A stretch of DNA of 59,697 nt from Candidatus Latescibacterota bacterium (GTDB lineage: Bacteria > Latescibacterota > UBA2968): contig JAJEDY010000034.1 of NCBI GenBank assembly GCA_022821275.1, forward strand, positions 1 through 59,697. Reading direction: 5' to 3'. The position numbers were made by a program, and so were the translations under genes. Of the stretch, positions 25,875-33,803 are shown piece by piece. The notes under the pieces were generated by a model. The model ran no database searches and was not told where the DNA came from. It worked only from the letters and a program-made list of their open reading frames with translations. Each line of letters opens with the position of its first letter. Positions within the stretch are counted from its first letter, which is position 1.

Positions 25875-26602
25875 GAATCTGGACTTTGGAATCAGAAAAT
25901 GATGCCAAAGTAGTTGAATGTTTGGCAAATAAGCTGGTGCGACATCTGAAAATTGAGAATCTATCTATCCAAACTGTAGGTCCACAGGCAGTCCCAAAGC
26001 GAAATCGAAGAGGTGCCTCTTCGAGCGACACACTGAGGATGGCTGTTCAGAATTATCTCAAACAAGATGATTGTGTTATTTTTGTTATCGACAACGATGG
26101 ACCGATGTCAAGCCATCAGCGACGACAAGAATCCAATTCGCTTATCAATCAGATCACGCAGGTCGTTAGAGACCGCCGCTTTACTGGCAAAGTATTTCTC
26201 GCACAGGCTGTTCAGGAACTTGAAGCATGGTTGTTGATTGATTGTCTTGGGATTTTCTGTTATTTCGCCAGTAAAGTCGCACAGTACAGAGAAAATTGCC
26301 GTGATCGCGTTTCCGCAAACCAATCTTTCAGGCGATTGGTCAGCAGTTACCAGAAAGGCGATACTGAAAAGATAGTCGAAGCAGAAACAGGAGGCAGAGG
26401 TGCTAAAGAATACTTGATCGAGTTATCTGAAAAAATTCTGCTTGCACTCAATCCAAACAAGACTCATAGGAACATCACCCGTGAGCATTATCGTGAAAAC
26501 ATGTCACCCGAAGTAGCTGAACATGTGCTCATTGACCAACACACATTACGACGCAACAATTCTCTCCGCGACCTGGGAACCATGCTCGCTAAATTCCAGT
26601 GA
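25862..26602 (+). CDS. TOPRIM-like / DUF4276-like partner of the AAA ATPase
   Basis: This 246-residue protein starts at TTG 25862 with an excellent TGGAGG site seven bases upstream, inside the ATPase gene. It has acidic landmarks in the right order for a TOPRIM-like nuclease fold: IWTLESENDAKVVECLAN (Glu), VIFVIDNDG (D-x-D) and AVQELEAWLLID, the ELEAW wording that recurs in DUF4276 proteins next to AAA ATPases. A helical C-terminal half follows. It is translationally coupled to the ATPase, so the two act together. Nuclease activity is predicted, not shown; the family assignment is by eye. Confidence 0.7.
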   Translation: MPTIRIWTLESENDAKVVECLANKLVRHLKIENLSIQTVGPQAVPKRNRRGASSSDTLRMAVQNYLKQDDCVIFVIDNDGPMSSHQRRQESNSLINQITQVVRDRRFTGKVFLAQAVQELEAWLLIDCLGIFCYFASKVAQYRENCRDRVSANQSFRRLVSSYQKGDTEKIVEAETGGRGAKEYLIELSEKILLALNPNKTHRNITREHYRENMSPEVAEHVLIDQHTLRRNNSLRDLGTMLAKFQ

Positions 26603-26622
26603 GTGGAGTAGTTATCGGTCTT

Positions 26623-26744
26623 AAAAAATTCGCTAATATTTGTTGTTCTTATTTGACAGACTGGATTGCGGCTAAAACCATGCCGCAATGACAGGCAAAA
26701 ACTCTGGTCGCGGTTCAAGCATGTCCCTGTATGCCTTAAGCAGG
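26623..26744 (+). repeat. Dispersed two-hairpin repeat, copy 1
   Basis: Begins AAAAAATTCGCTAATAT just after the TOPRIM-like gene, then CTGGATTGCGGC and CATGCCGCAATGACA, which pair as an 8-bp stem (26665-26672 with 26682-26689), and ends with CCTGTATGCCTTAAGCAGG (26726-26744), a second small hairpin. The same blocks in the same order occur on the minus strand at 50666-50766. Both copies lie immediately 3' of a gene and read in that gene's direction. The rest of 26603-26784 holds only the argH ribosome site. Confidence 0.85.
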
Positions 26745-26784
26745 AAACCACGCCGCGATGACGGCTCTGTTGAGAGGAAAGGCC

Positions 26785-28176
26785 ATGGCTGAAAAGCTCT
26801 GGGGAGGGCGATTTGAGGGATCGACTGAAGAGCTAATGGAAAAATTCAATGCATCCATTGGTTTTGATCAGCGCCTGTACAAAATGGACATTGAAGGCAG
26901 CCGGGCACAAGCCCGCGCATTGGCCCGAATGGGTGTCTTAACAAAACAGGAACTGGAACAGGTCCTCAAAGGTCTAAATCGCGTAGAGCGTGAACTCGAC
27001 GCCGGCACCTTGCCATTGACGGATGACCTGGAAGACATACACACCGCAGTGGAAAAGCGCTTGACGGAACTGGTCGGCGATGCTGGCGCAAAAATTCACA
27101 CGGGACGCAGCCGCAACGATCAAGTCGCTCTGGATGAGCGTCTGTTCTTGCGCGAAACAGTCGCCAACACAATTGCACAGATCGAGCGGTTAATGGGCGT
27201 GGTATTAGACGTTGCCGAAACGCATCTCGATATCCTGATGCCGGGATATACGCACGTCCAGCAGGCACAACCGATCCGATTCTCGCATTATGCCATGGCC
27301 CTGTTCTGGATGTTGGCACGCGACCGCTCGCGGTTTGAAGACTGCTGGAAACGCGCCAATGCCATGCCCCTGGGATCGGGCGCACTGGCGGGAAGTGCAT
27401 ATCCGGTTGACCGAGAATTTTTGCGCGAGGAACTGGGATTTGATCGCATCACTGAAAACAGCATCGATGCCGTGAGCGATCGCGATTATTTTCTGGAATA
27501 TCTGGCTGCGTCAGCCATATTGATGGCACACTTGAGCCGATTCTGCGAAGATCTGATCATCTGGTCGTCTTCTGAATTCGGGTTTGTCGAACTGGACGAC
27601 GCCTTCAGCACCGGATCGAGCATGATGCCGCAAAAGAAGAACCCCGATTCGCTGGAACTGGTACGCGGCAAAACAGGACGCGTGTACGGCAACCTGACGT
27701 CTCTGCTCACCGCGATGAAAGGCGTGTCGCTGGCTTATGCCAAAGACATGCAAGAAGACAAAGAGCCCGTCTTTGACACCGCAGAAACCGTGCAGATGTC
27801 TCTATCGGTCTTTGCGGGTGTATGGCAGACCATAAAAATTAAAGGCGATCGGATGGCCGATGCAATAGATGGCACCATCTTAGCCACCGACCTGGCCGAT
27901 TATCTCGTGCGAAAAGGCGTACCTTTTCGCCAATGTCACCGCATCGTTGGAGAACTGGTGAAAACCGCTCTGGCGCGCGGACAAAAATTGGAAGAACTGG
28001 ACCTGCCGACATTGCGTGCAGCATCTGAGGTGTTCGACACCGATGTACAAGCCGTATTGTCCGCAGAAGCCAGCACAGCACAGCGCAATCTGGATGGCGG
28101 AACAGGACGCGATTCTGTTTTGAAACAGATCGAAGCAGGGCGGCGTTTGCTGACCGATGGAGAGGCGTCTGGATGA
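26785..28176 (+). CDS. argH: Argininosuccinate lyase
   Basis: ATG 26785 (463 residues) is used because GAGAGGAAAGG precedes it and the family N-terminus EKLWGGRFEG follows. HTGRSRNDQVALDERLFLR, TPGYTHVQQAQPIRFSHY-like segment (MPGYTHVQQAQPIRFSHY) and the fumarase-superfamily signature GSSMMPQKKNPDSLEL with the flexible catalytic loop are all present. It splits argininosuccinate into arginine and fumarate, the step after ArgG. The cassette at 24.3-26.6 kb separates it from argG. The next gene overlaps its stop by four bases. Confidence 0.97.
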   Translation: MAEKLWGGRFEGSTEELMEKFNASIGFDQRLYKMDIEGSRAQARALARMGVLTKQELEQVLKGLNRVERELDAGTLPLTDDLEDIHTAVEKRLTELVGDAGAKIHTGRSRNDQVALDERLFLRETVANTIAQIERLMGVVLDVAETHLDILMPGYTHVQQAQPIRFSHYAMALFWMLARDRSRFEDCWKRANAMPLGSGALAGSAYPVDREFLREELGFDRITENSIDAVSDRDYFLEYLAASAILMAHLSRFCEDLIIWSSSEFGFVELDDAFSTGSSMMPQKKNPDSLELVRGKTGRVYGNLTSLLTAMKGVSLAYAKDMQEDKEPVFDTAETVQMSLSVFAGVWQTIKIKGDRMADAIDGTILATDLADYLVRKGVPFRQCHRIVGELVKTALARGQKLEELDLPTLRAASEVFDTDVQAVLSAEASTAQRNLDGGTGRDSVLKQIEAGRRLLTDGEASG

Positions 28177-28793
28177 AGCGTTTTCACGAGCGGGATGTGC
28201 GGCGTTTTTACGATTTGCTCCAGCACAAATCAGATTTGGGCCTCACGCAACTCAATGTACTGGCTGGCGAAAATCTGATCGGCGTGGGACTATTTGACAA
28301 TGAAGACGATTTTGTCTCTGAGTGTTTGCGCTACAATACACTGGGCCTTCTTCAAGCTGGCGTGAACCCCCGATCATCACATCTTTTAGACAACTACGGC
28401 GGACTGCAAAATCGCATTCGCACACTATTTAGCGACGTGGTGTCCAAAGAGGATATTGCGTGTGTAACAGGCGTTGTCATATCGGAACCCGGCCAAATAA
28501 CCGAAGCCGCACAGGCATATCAAAACGATGTATCCGTATTGGGAGATGGCGCGCTATTTTTTCCTATGGACGGGGAAATTCCCATCGAAAATGGGCGGCC
28601 AAATCGCACAGCCAGACAAATTGCGGAATGGTTCTTGGGAGAAGCGACATTGTCCAGAATCGACCTGACCAGCATGGTTTCCATCCCCGGCACAGCAGAC
28701 CCCGAGGGCACCTGGTTTCATCCACGCCTGCAATTTCATAAGTACCGCCCGTATATTTTAGATGGCATTTCCGAATCAATCTGTGGTGAGTGA
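28173..28793 (+). CDS. Hypothetical cytoplasmic protein, 206 aa
   Basis: The gene starts inside the last codons of argH (four-base overlap), so it is translationally coupled. I recognise no domain. It is soluble, without signal peptide, and mixes helices (ERDVRRFYDLLQHKSDLG) with beta segments; it contains GDGALFFPMDGEIPIENGRP. Coupling to argH suggests cotranscription with arginine synthesis, but many argH genes have unrelated followers. Coding is supported by length, frame and coupling. Confidence 0.65.
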   Translation: MKRFHERDVRRFYDLLQHKSDLGLTQLNVLAGENLIGVGLFDNEDDFVSECLRYNTLGLLQAGVNPRSSHLLDNYGGLQNRIRTLFSDVVSKEDIACVTGVVISEPGQITEAAQAYQNDVSVLGDGALFFPMDGEIPIENGRPNRTARQIAEWFLGEATLSRIDLTSMVSIPGTADPEGTWFHPRLQFHKYRPYILDGISESICGE

Positions 28794-28803
28794 GGAGAAT
28801 TTC

Positions 28804-29766
28804 ATGATTAAAAAATCGATTTCATTGATTACTGCAATGAGCTTTTTACTTTTTTCGATTTGCCCTATTCCGGCAGCCGAAAGCGAAAAGGAAACGCAAT
28901 ACGAACGCGGGATTCACGAATTGGGAAATGATGGATGGGAGATTGTCGATGTGCGGCGCGTATCGGGCACGCGCATTGTGTTAAGCTCCCGGGTAGGTCC
29001 TCAAATCGATTTAGAAGAAAGCAATCGCTATGGTTTATTTCAGGGAGCGACCATTTATACTCAAAAAATAAATCTTCCAATTTTGCATCTGGGCGTAGCG
29101 GGATTTCAATTTGCCGAGTTTATGAAACGAGACAATGGCAAACTCGCCGTTAAAATTCAATACCGGTCAGGCCCTCGCATTGAAACGCGGCTGGTGAATG
29201 TGCAAAGTGAAAATAATCTGCGCCGCTTGAGAGAATACATCGAACATTTTGATGAAATCGTAAAAGGCGAATACACACTGACAGACTCCTCCAAAATAGA
29301 CGAGACCTATCCGCAATATACCGAGGATGCCATTTCTTTTGAAGAACGCAGAGTGCGCTTTCAGGTGCAAACGCGTTTTCCCGGAATGGTCACCCTGAAG
29401 GATAAAAAACAAATCAAAGGCGAATTTTTGCCCGCCTATGAAGATGGTAACATTTTGATCGAGACGGAATTGATCGTTCAAAAGGTGCCTGTAGATAAAA
29501 TTCACCAGGTGCGATTCTTTGGAGAACGCGGCTCTGTTGCGATGGAACGGGCAATTATGCAGGGAATTGGAGGCGCCGCAATGGGCGCATTAACCGGGGC
29601 ACTTGCCGCCTGGCAGACCAATGCCGACGTCAAAGAGACGACAATCTGGGCCGCCGCAATTTTTGGCATCTTCGGTTTTGTAAGCGGGCTGGTAACAGGT
29701 GCCAGAGCCACGCAAAGCGGCAAGACCTTTACACTGGGTCCTGTTGAGGGTGATAAGCGGAGATAG
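28804..29766 (+). CDS. Secreted/envelope protein with C-terminal glycine-zipper hairpin
   Basis: ATG 28804 (320 residues) follows GAGGAGAA and opens a signal peptide (ISLITAMSFLLFSICPIPAAE, cleavage after about residue 22). The middle is beta-rich with no known domain. Near the C-terminus, GIGGAAMGALTGALAAW and IFGIFGFVSGLVTGARA form two glycine-spaced hydrophobic helices, the pattern of glycine-zipper proteins that insert in membranes. It is probably a periplasmic or outer-membrane-associated protein; function unknown. The gamma carbonic anhydrase gene starts four bases after its stop. Confidence 0.7.
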   Translation: MIKKSISLITAMSFLLFSICPIPAAESEKETQYERGIHELGNDGWEIVDVRRVSGTRIVLSSRVGPQIDLEESNRYGLFQGATIYTQKINLPILHLGVAGFQFAEFMKRDNGKLAVKIQYRSGPRIETRLVNVQSENNLRRLREYIEHFDEIVKGEYTLTDSSKIDETYPQYTEDAISFEERRVRFQVQTRFPGMVTLKDKKQIKGEFLPAYEDGNILIETELIVQKVPVDKIHQVRFFGERGSVAMERAIMQGIGGAAMGALTGALAAWQTNADVKETTIWAAAIFGIFGFVSGLVTGARATQSGKTFTLGPVEGDKRR

Positions 29767-29770
29767 CGCA

Positions 29771-30283
29771 ATGACAATTTTGCCCTATATGGACAAAACC
29801 CCTCACATCGATGCGTCGGCTTATATCGCGCCCGGTGCTGTCGTCATTGGCGATGTGGTAATCGGGGCGCACGCGAGCATCTGGTTCAATGCCGTAATTC
29901 GGGGCGATGTTGAACCCATTGTAATCGGCGAAGGCTCGAATATCCAGGACGGCACTGTCGTGCATACCGACCCGGGCTATCCCTGTAATGTCGGCAAAAA
30001 TGTAACCGTGGGACACAACGCGATCTTGCACGGATGTCGAATAGAACAGGGCGTAACCATCGGAATGGGAGCAACCGTATTGACTGGCTCGGCAGTGGGC
30101 GAATCCGCGCTGGTGGCTGCCCACGCGCTGGTATTAGAGGGCGCAGAGGTCGAGCCGCGCACACTTGTCGCTGGCGTACCCGCCAAACCGCGCCGCACAT
30201 TATCAGATGACGAAATCGCGCGCTTTTTAAACAACACCATAAGATATCAGAAACGGCGTCTGCTTTATATGGGTAAGAGGTAA
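29771..30283 (+). CDS. Gamma-class carbonic anhydrase-like hexapeptide-repeat protein
   Basis: ATG 29771 (170 residues) is the family start. The left-handed beta-helix repeats (YIAPGAVVIGDVVIGAHASI, VIGEGSNIQDGTVVH) carry the zinc histidines in GTVVHTDPG, VTVGHNAILHGCRI. The arrangement H...H-x4-H matches gamma carbonic anhydrases of the YrdA/CaiE/PaaY type. It should form a trimer with zinc between subunits. Many members have weak or no CO2 hydration activity. Neighbours are envelope proteins of unknown function, which do not clarify its role. Confidence 0.9.
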   Translation: MTILPYMDKTPHIDASAYIAPGAVVIGDVVIGAHASIWFNAVIRGDVEPIVIGEGSNIQDGTVVHTDPGYPCNVGKNVTVGHNAILHGCRIEQGVTIGMGATVLTGSAVGESALVAAHALVLEGAEVEPRTLVAGVPAKPRRTLSDDEIARFLNNTIRYQKRRLLYMGKR

Positions 30284-30325
30284 GATACCCAGCCTCCAGC
30301 TTTAACGCGCTTCAGGAGACCTTTT

Positions 30326-30892
30326 ATGAAACGATGGATTTTGTGTCTTACACTGCTGGCATTGTACACGGGATGTGGTTCGTCCAATCCCGTGACCCCC
30401 GCGTCCGAACCGCCTGCTGAACAGACGTATGACCACGTCACCGCGGATGAGGTCGATGCCTATGTCGCCGATATCCACCGGGCTTTTTTATCTATCGATG
30501 TCTTTTTTGCAGAATATGGTGGCGTAACAGTCGAAGTTACGAATGACTTAATCCCACTCTACTGGTCGCGGCAATTTATAAGTAACATAATCGCGCGGCT
30601 TCACGCCATTCAATCTACCTTGCACGCTATGCGTCCCGCAAATCCGTATCTACTCAGATTGCACACTCAGGAATTTGAAGCCGCCTTCGTGGATTATATC
30701 GATGGAATCACATTTTTACAACAAAATCTCGATTTTATCACACCAGAAGTTATAGATGGTCTGAATATGCGCATGGGAGCGGGCAATGTACACATCATCC
30801 GCCTGCAGATCTTTCTGCGCAATTTGACCAGCACACCAGTGACCTTCGGCGGCAATCCCCCTGGAGACGGACAGACTTTTGGTGGAGGATGA
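30326..30892 (+). CDS. Putative lipoprotein, 188 aa
   Basis: The N-terminus MKRWILCLTLLALYTGCGSS is a lipoprotein signal with Cys17 as likely lipidation site, though Tyr at -3 is atypical. It is followed by a proline-rich linker and a helical domain (about 40-170) without recognisable motif. CAGGAGACC lies seven bases before ATG 30326. The gene precedes a CXXCH-containing envelope protein by about 50 bp and could be in its operon. Function unknown. Confidence 0.7.
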   Translation: MKRWILCLTLLALYTGCGSSNPVTPASEPPAEQTYDHVTADEVDAYVADIHRAFLSIDVFFAEYGGVTVEVTNDLIPLYWSRQFISNIIARLHAIQSTLHAMRPANPYLLRLHTQEFEAAFVDYIDGITFLQQNLDFITPEVIDGLNMRMGAGNVHIIRLQIFLRNLTSTPVTFGGNPPGDGQTFGGG

Positions 30893-30944
30893 ACGAACTG
30901 AATGGCAAGCGTTGAGTATTGATGCAATCGCGGAGAATCTACAC

Positions 30945-32087
30945 ATGACCAAGACATCGCGTTTTAGATTATTGGGACTATTAATTCTGCTGAGCTTCGT
31001 AGGCCAGGCGGATGCGCTCTCGCAGTTTGCATTATTGACGGCCAATCGATGTGTAAACTGTCACATCACCGCGCAGGGTGGGGCACAGCGGGACGAATTG
31101 GGACAGTATTCAATGGACGGCGTGGGATTGCTCGCACCCAATTACGTCTTACCGGGCAAAACCGCTTATGCCGATGGCCTGGTACTCATGGGTGCGGATA
31201 TCCGCGGACAAATGGCGCGATCTCATACATCGCCAGAAGCCGAGCGCCAAGTCTTTCCCATGCAAGTCGCGCTATACAGCGTTATTCGCCCCTCAAATGC
31301 CCTGAAAATCGAAGGTTCTTATAATTTTGGCCCCGAAAAATACGCGGGACAGCGCGCGTGGACAGCATCGGCAATATATCAACCCAATTACAACTGGCCC
31401 GCATTGCGCATAGGACATTTTCAGCCATCCATCGGCATGCGGTATGACGACCACACCATGCTCGTGCGCCAAACGCCCGACGTTATCGGAGCCACATCGC
31501 TAATCGCGCCCAATTACGCAGAGTATGGCGCAGAAGTACACTATTACAAAAAATTGTGGTTATCGCTAACCGCAGGCATTTATTCTGCCCGCGCACTCTC
31601 TGAAAACACCGTACAAGACGCCTCCTTGATCGAAGACCGCGATAAACCCTCATTTCTGGGGCGTATCGTATTGTGGCCCAAATTGGTCGAACAGAAAATG
31701 AATTTTTATCTGGGAGGATCGTGGCTCAAAAACAGCGACTTTTTGATGACCAACCTCTTTGCGGGCGTCGGATTGCAGGACAAAATCGCCGTCATGGCCG
31801 AATATGCTTTATCCGATAAGGAAGGTGTGCGCGAGGCAAAAACCGCCTCGCTTGACATCACGCTTCAAGCAATACCCGGCCTGCTTTTGTTCGCGCGAGG
31901 AGAAACCGGCGAAGTAACGCATATCCGCACATCAGCGCGCTCTGTCGATTTGATAACTCGACAGGCCGTATTTGGCATGCAGATCTTTCTAACACCACAA
32001 ATTGAACTGCGCCCCGAATATCGCATCCTCGACACAGAGACCTTTCGCTCATCGCGCTACGCCTTACAACTGCATGTGTTCTATTAA
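30945..32087 (+). CDS. Secreted single-CXXCH (c-type haem) protein with predicted beta-barrel body
   Basis: ATG 30945 (380 residues) follows CGGAGAATC; the upstream in-frame extension overlaps the lipoprotein gene. A signal peptide (LLGLLILLSFVGQADA) is followed closely by NRCVNCHITAQGG, a CXXCH haem-attachment site at residues 36-40. The remaining 330 residues alternate polar and hydrophobic residues like amphipathic beta-strands (LKIEGSYNFGP, LWLSLTAGIYSA, IELRPEYRIL) and end in an aromatic residue (LQLHVFY), as outer-membrane barrels do. This suggests an outer-membrane protein with one haem at its N-terminus. I know no characterised relative; electron transfer or haem sensing are possibilities. 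Confidence 0.65.
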   Translation: MTKTSRFRLLGLLILLSFVGQADALSQFALLTANRCVNCHITAQGGAQRDELGQYSMDGVGLLAPNYVLPGKTAYADGLVLMGADIRGQMARSHTSPEAERQVFPMQVALYSVIRPSNALKIEGSYNFGPEKYAGQRAWTASAIYQPNYNWPALRIGHFQPSIGMRYDDHTMLVRQTPDVIGATSLIAPNYAEYGAEVHYYKKLWLSLTAGIYSARALSENTVQDASLIEDRDKPSFLGRIVLWPKLVEQKMNFYLGGSWLKNSDFLMTNLFAGVGLQDKIAVMAEYALSDKEGVREAKTASLDITLQAIPGLLLFARGETGEVTHIRTSARSVDLITRQAVFGMQIFLTPQIELRPEYRILDTETFRSSRYALQLHVFY

Positions 32088-32106
32088 CACCTACCCGGAG
32101 TAAACC

Positions 32107-32349
32107 ATGTGGAAAATCATCAGCGTGATCGCATTTGTGCTCGTGATAGGTGTGGGTGCAAAGTGGGTAATTGATGGAACACAGATCTTTACCAAGAACA
32201 AGCAGCAAGTGGTGGTCGTAGATGAAATGTTTGGAACAGAGAGCGTCGAATGGAAAGAAGGATTCTGGTTGGGTCTGGACATAGCGGGACCAACAGCGAG
32301 CGTGTTGATCGCGGTGGGTATCTTTGGTTTGTACAAAAGCAGAACCTGA
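32107..32349 (+). CDS. Small two-helix membrane protein, 80 aa
   Basis: One membrane helix is at the N-terminus (IISVIAFVLVIGVGAKWVI) and one near the end (GPTASVLIAVGIFGLY), separated by a hydrophilic loop. CGGAGTAAACC precedes ATG 32107. It follows the CXXCH protein by 19 bp and may be a partner of it. No family recognised. Confidence 0.6.
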   Translation: MWKIISVIAFVLVIGVGAKWVIDGTQIFTKNKQQVVVVDEMFGTESVEWKEGFWLGLDIAGPTASVLIAVGIFGLYKSRT

Positions 32350-32425
32350 AACCATAACAACTGAACTGCCCAAAGGATCATCTGAGCCGGACGAGCCCCA
32401 GTGCATCATCAAAAGGAGATTTTCC

Positions 32426-33730
32426 ATGAACCGCCCCCGATCAGTTACCCAATGCACCAGCGTGGATCAGTCTGATCGGCGCGTGCCCATTAATCTCCGC
32501 CAGTCCGGCGCAACCCCGGTGGAAATGCTCATTTCCACCCGCGTCCGCAAATCGCCGTACTGGCACCTATCAATGGAAGTCGGGTGCTGGCGTGCCACCG
32601 TGTACAACCGCATATACCACCCACGCGGCTATGTGCGTCCACAAGATGGTGGAGCCATGGCCGAATACGACGCGCTGGTCAATCATGTCTCGCTGTGGAA
32701 CGTGGCTGTCGAACGCCAGATCCAAGTGAAGGGACCAGACGCTGCCGCCTTTGTCAACTACGTCATCACCCGCGATGCCACCCTCATCAAACCAATGCAC
32801 GGCAAGTACGTCATCCTCTGCAACGAAGATGGCGGCATACTCAACGACCCGGTGCTGTTGCGTCTCGCCGAGGACGAATACTGGTTTTCGCTGGCGGACA
32901 GCGATCTGGAACTGTGGTTGCGCGGTGTCAACGTGGGGCTGGGCTACGATGTGTCCATCGGCGAAATTGATGTGGCCCCGGTGCAGATTCAAGGTCCGAA
33001 GTCCGAGGCATTGATGGTCGATTTATTTGGCGAGTGCGTACGCGACATTCCGTTTTACGGCTTAATGGAAGGGGAAGTGGCCGGACGCCCGGTCATAATT
33101 TCGCAAACCGGCTTTAGCGGCGAGAAGGGCTACGAAATCTACCTCAGAGACGCCACCCTGTACGCCGAAGACCTGTGGGACGCGTTGCTCAAAGCCGGCG
33201 AGCGTCACCAACTAATGGTCATTGCCCCGGCGCATCATCGGCGTATCGCGGCCGGCATCCTCTCCTGGGGTCAGGACATGGACCAGGAAACCCTGCCGTT
33301 CCAGTGCAACCTCGGCTACCAGGTGCCGCGAAAAAAGGCGGCCGCCTACATCGGCAAGCAAAAGCTCAACGAGGTGCGGACGGCCATCGAAGCCGGGAGA
33401 CCACCATTTCGCAATGTACTGGTCGGGATCACCTTCGGGGGAATGCCGGTGACGGACTATGCCCACGACTTCTGGCTGATTAGTGCCGACGATGATCCGC
33501 TCGGCTACGTCACCTCACCGTGGTTTTCGCCCGAGTTGGAAACCAACATCGCGCTGGCTTATGTGCCCTGGGAAATGCGGGCCATCGGGACAGCCTTGAG
33601 CGTCCAACTCCCCCCCGAATACGGCGACTGCGCGGTGCCCGTCGAGATCGTGGAAGTGCCCTTCCGCCCATCGGTAAACCCCAACATCCGCGAAGTGGCG
33701 CGACGCAAAGGCCGCGATTACGTCAACTAA
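32426..33730 (+). CDS. GcvT-family protein, DMSP demethylase (DmdA)-like
   Basis: ATG 32426 (434 residues) has AAGGAG nine bases upstream. The GcvT fold is clear. The wording SLWNVAVERQIQVKGPDA, FSLADSDLELWLRGVN and VQIQGPKSEALMVDLFG is much closer to DmdA, which transfers a methyl group from dimethylsulfoniopropionate to tetrahydrofolate, than to glycine-cleavage T protein. DmdA-like paralogues with other methyl donors are common, so the substrate is open. It faces a dimethylglycine/sarcosine dehydrogenase-like gene across a shared terminator, hinting at a methylated-osmolyte theme. Confidence 0.7.
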   Translation: MNRPRSVTQCTSVDQSDRRVPINLRQSGATPVEMLISTRVRKSPYWHLSMEVGCWRATVYNRIYHPRGYVRPQDGGAMAEYDALVNHVSLWNVAVERQIQVKGPDAAAFVNYVITRDATLIKPMHGKYVILCNEDGGILNDPVLLRLAEDEYWFSLADSDLELWLRGVNVGLGYDVSIGEIDVAPVQIQGPKSEALMVDLFGECVRDIPFYGLMEGEVAGRPVIISQTGFSGEKGYEIYLRDATLYAEDLWDALLKAGERHQLMVIAPAHHRRIAAGILSWGQDMDQETLPFQCNLGYQVPRKKAAAYIGKQKLNEVRTAIEAGRPPFRNVLVGITFGGMPVTDYAHDFWLISADDDPLGYVTSPWFSPELETNIALAYVPWEMRAIGTALSVQLPPEYGDCAVPVEIVEVPFRPSVNPNIREVARRKGRDYVN

Positions 33731-33749
33731 CAGGATGCGCCAGCCGCCT

Positions 33750-33792
33750 AATACAATAATACGCCCTCCTTTCGGGGGCGTATTATTGTATT
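33750..33792. terminator. Bidirectional hairpin terminator between convergent genes
   Basis: A perfect 17-bp inverted repeat: AATACAATAATACGCCC (33750-33766) pairs with GGGCGTATTATTGTATT (33776-33792), with a nine-base TCCTTTCGG-type loop. The AT-rich outer arms give U-rich tails in both directions. It lies 19 bp after the DmdA-like stop and 11 bp from the stop of the minus-strand dehydrogenase. Confidence 0.9.
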
Positions 33793-33803
33793 CTGCCAGG
33801 TTC

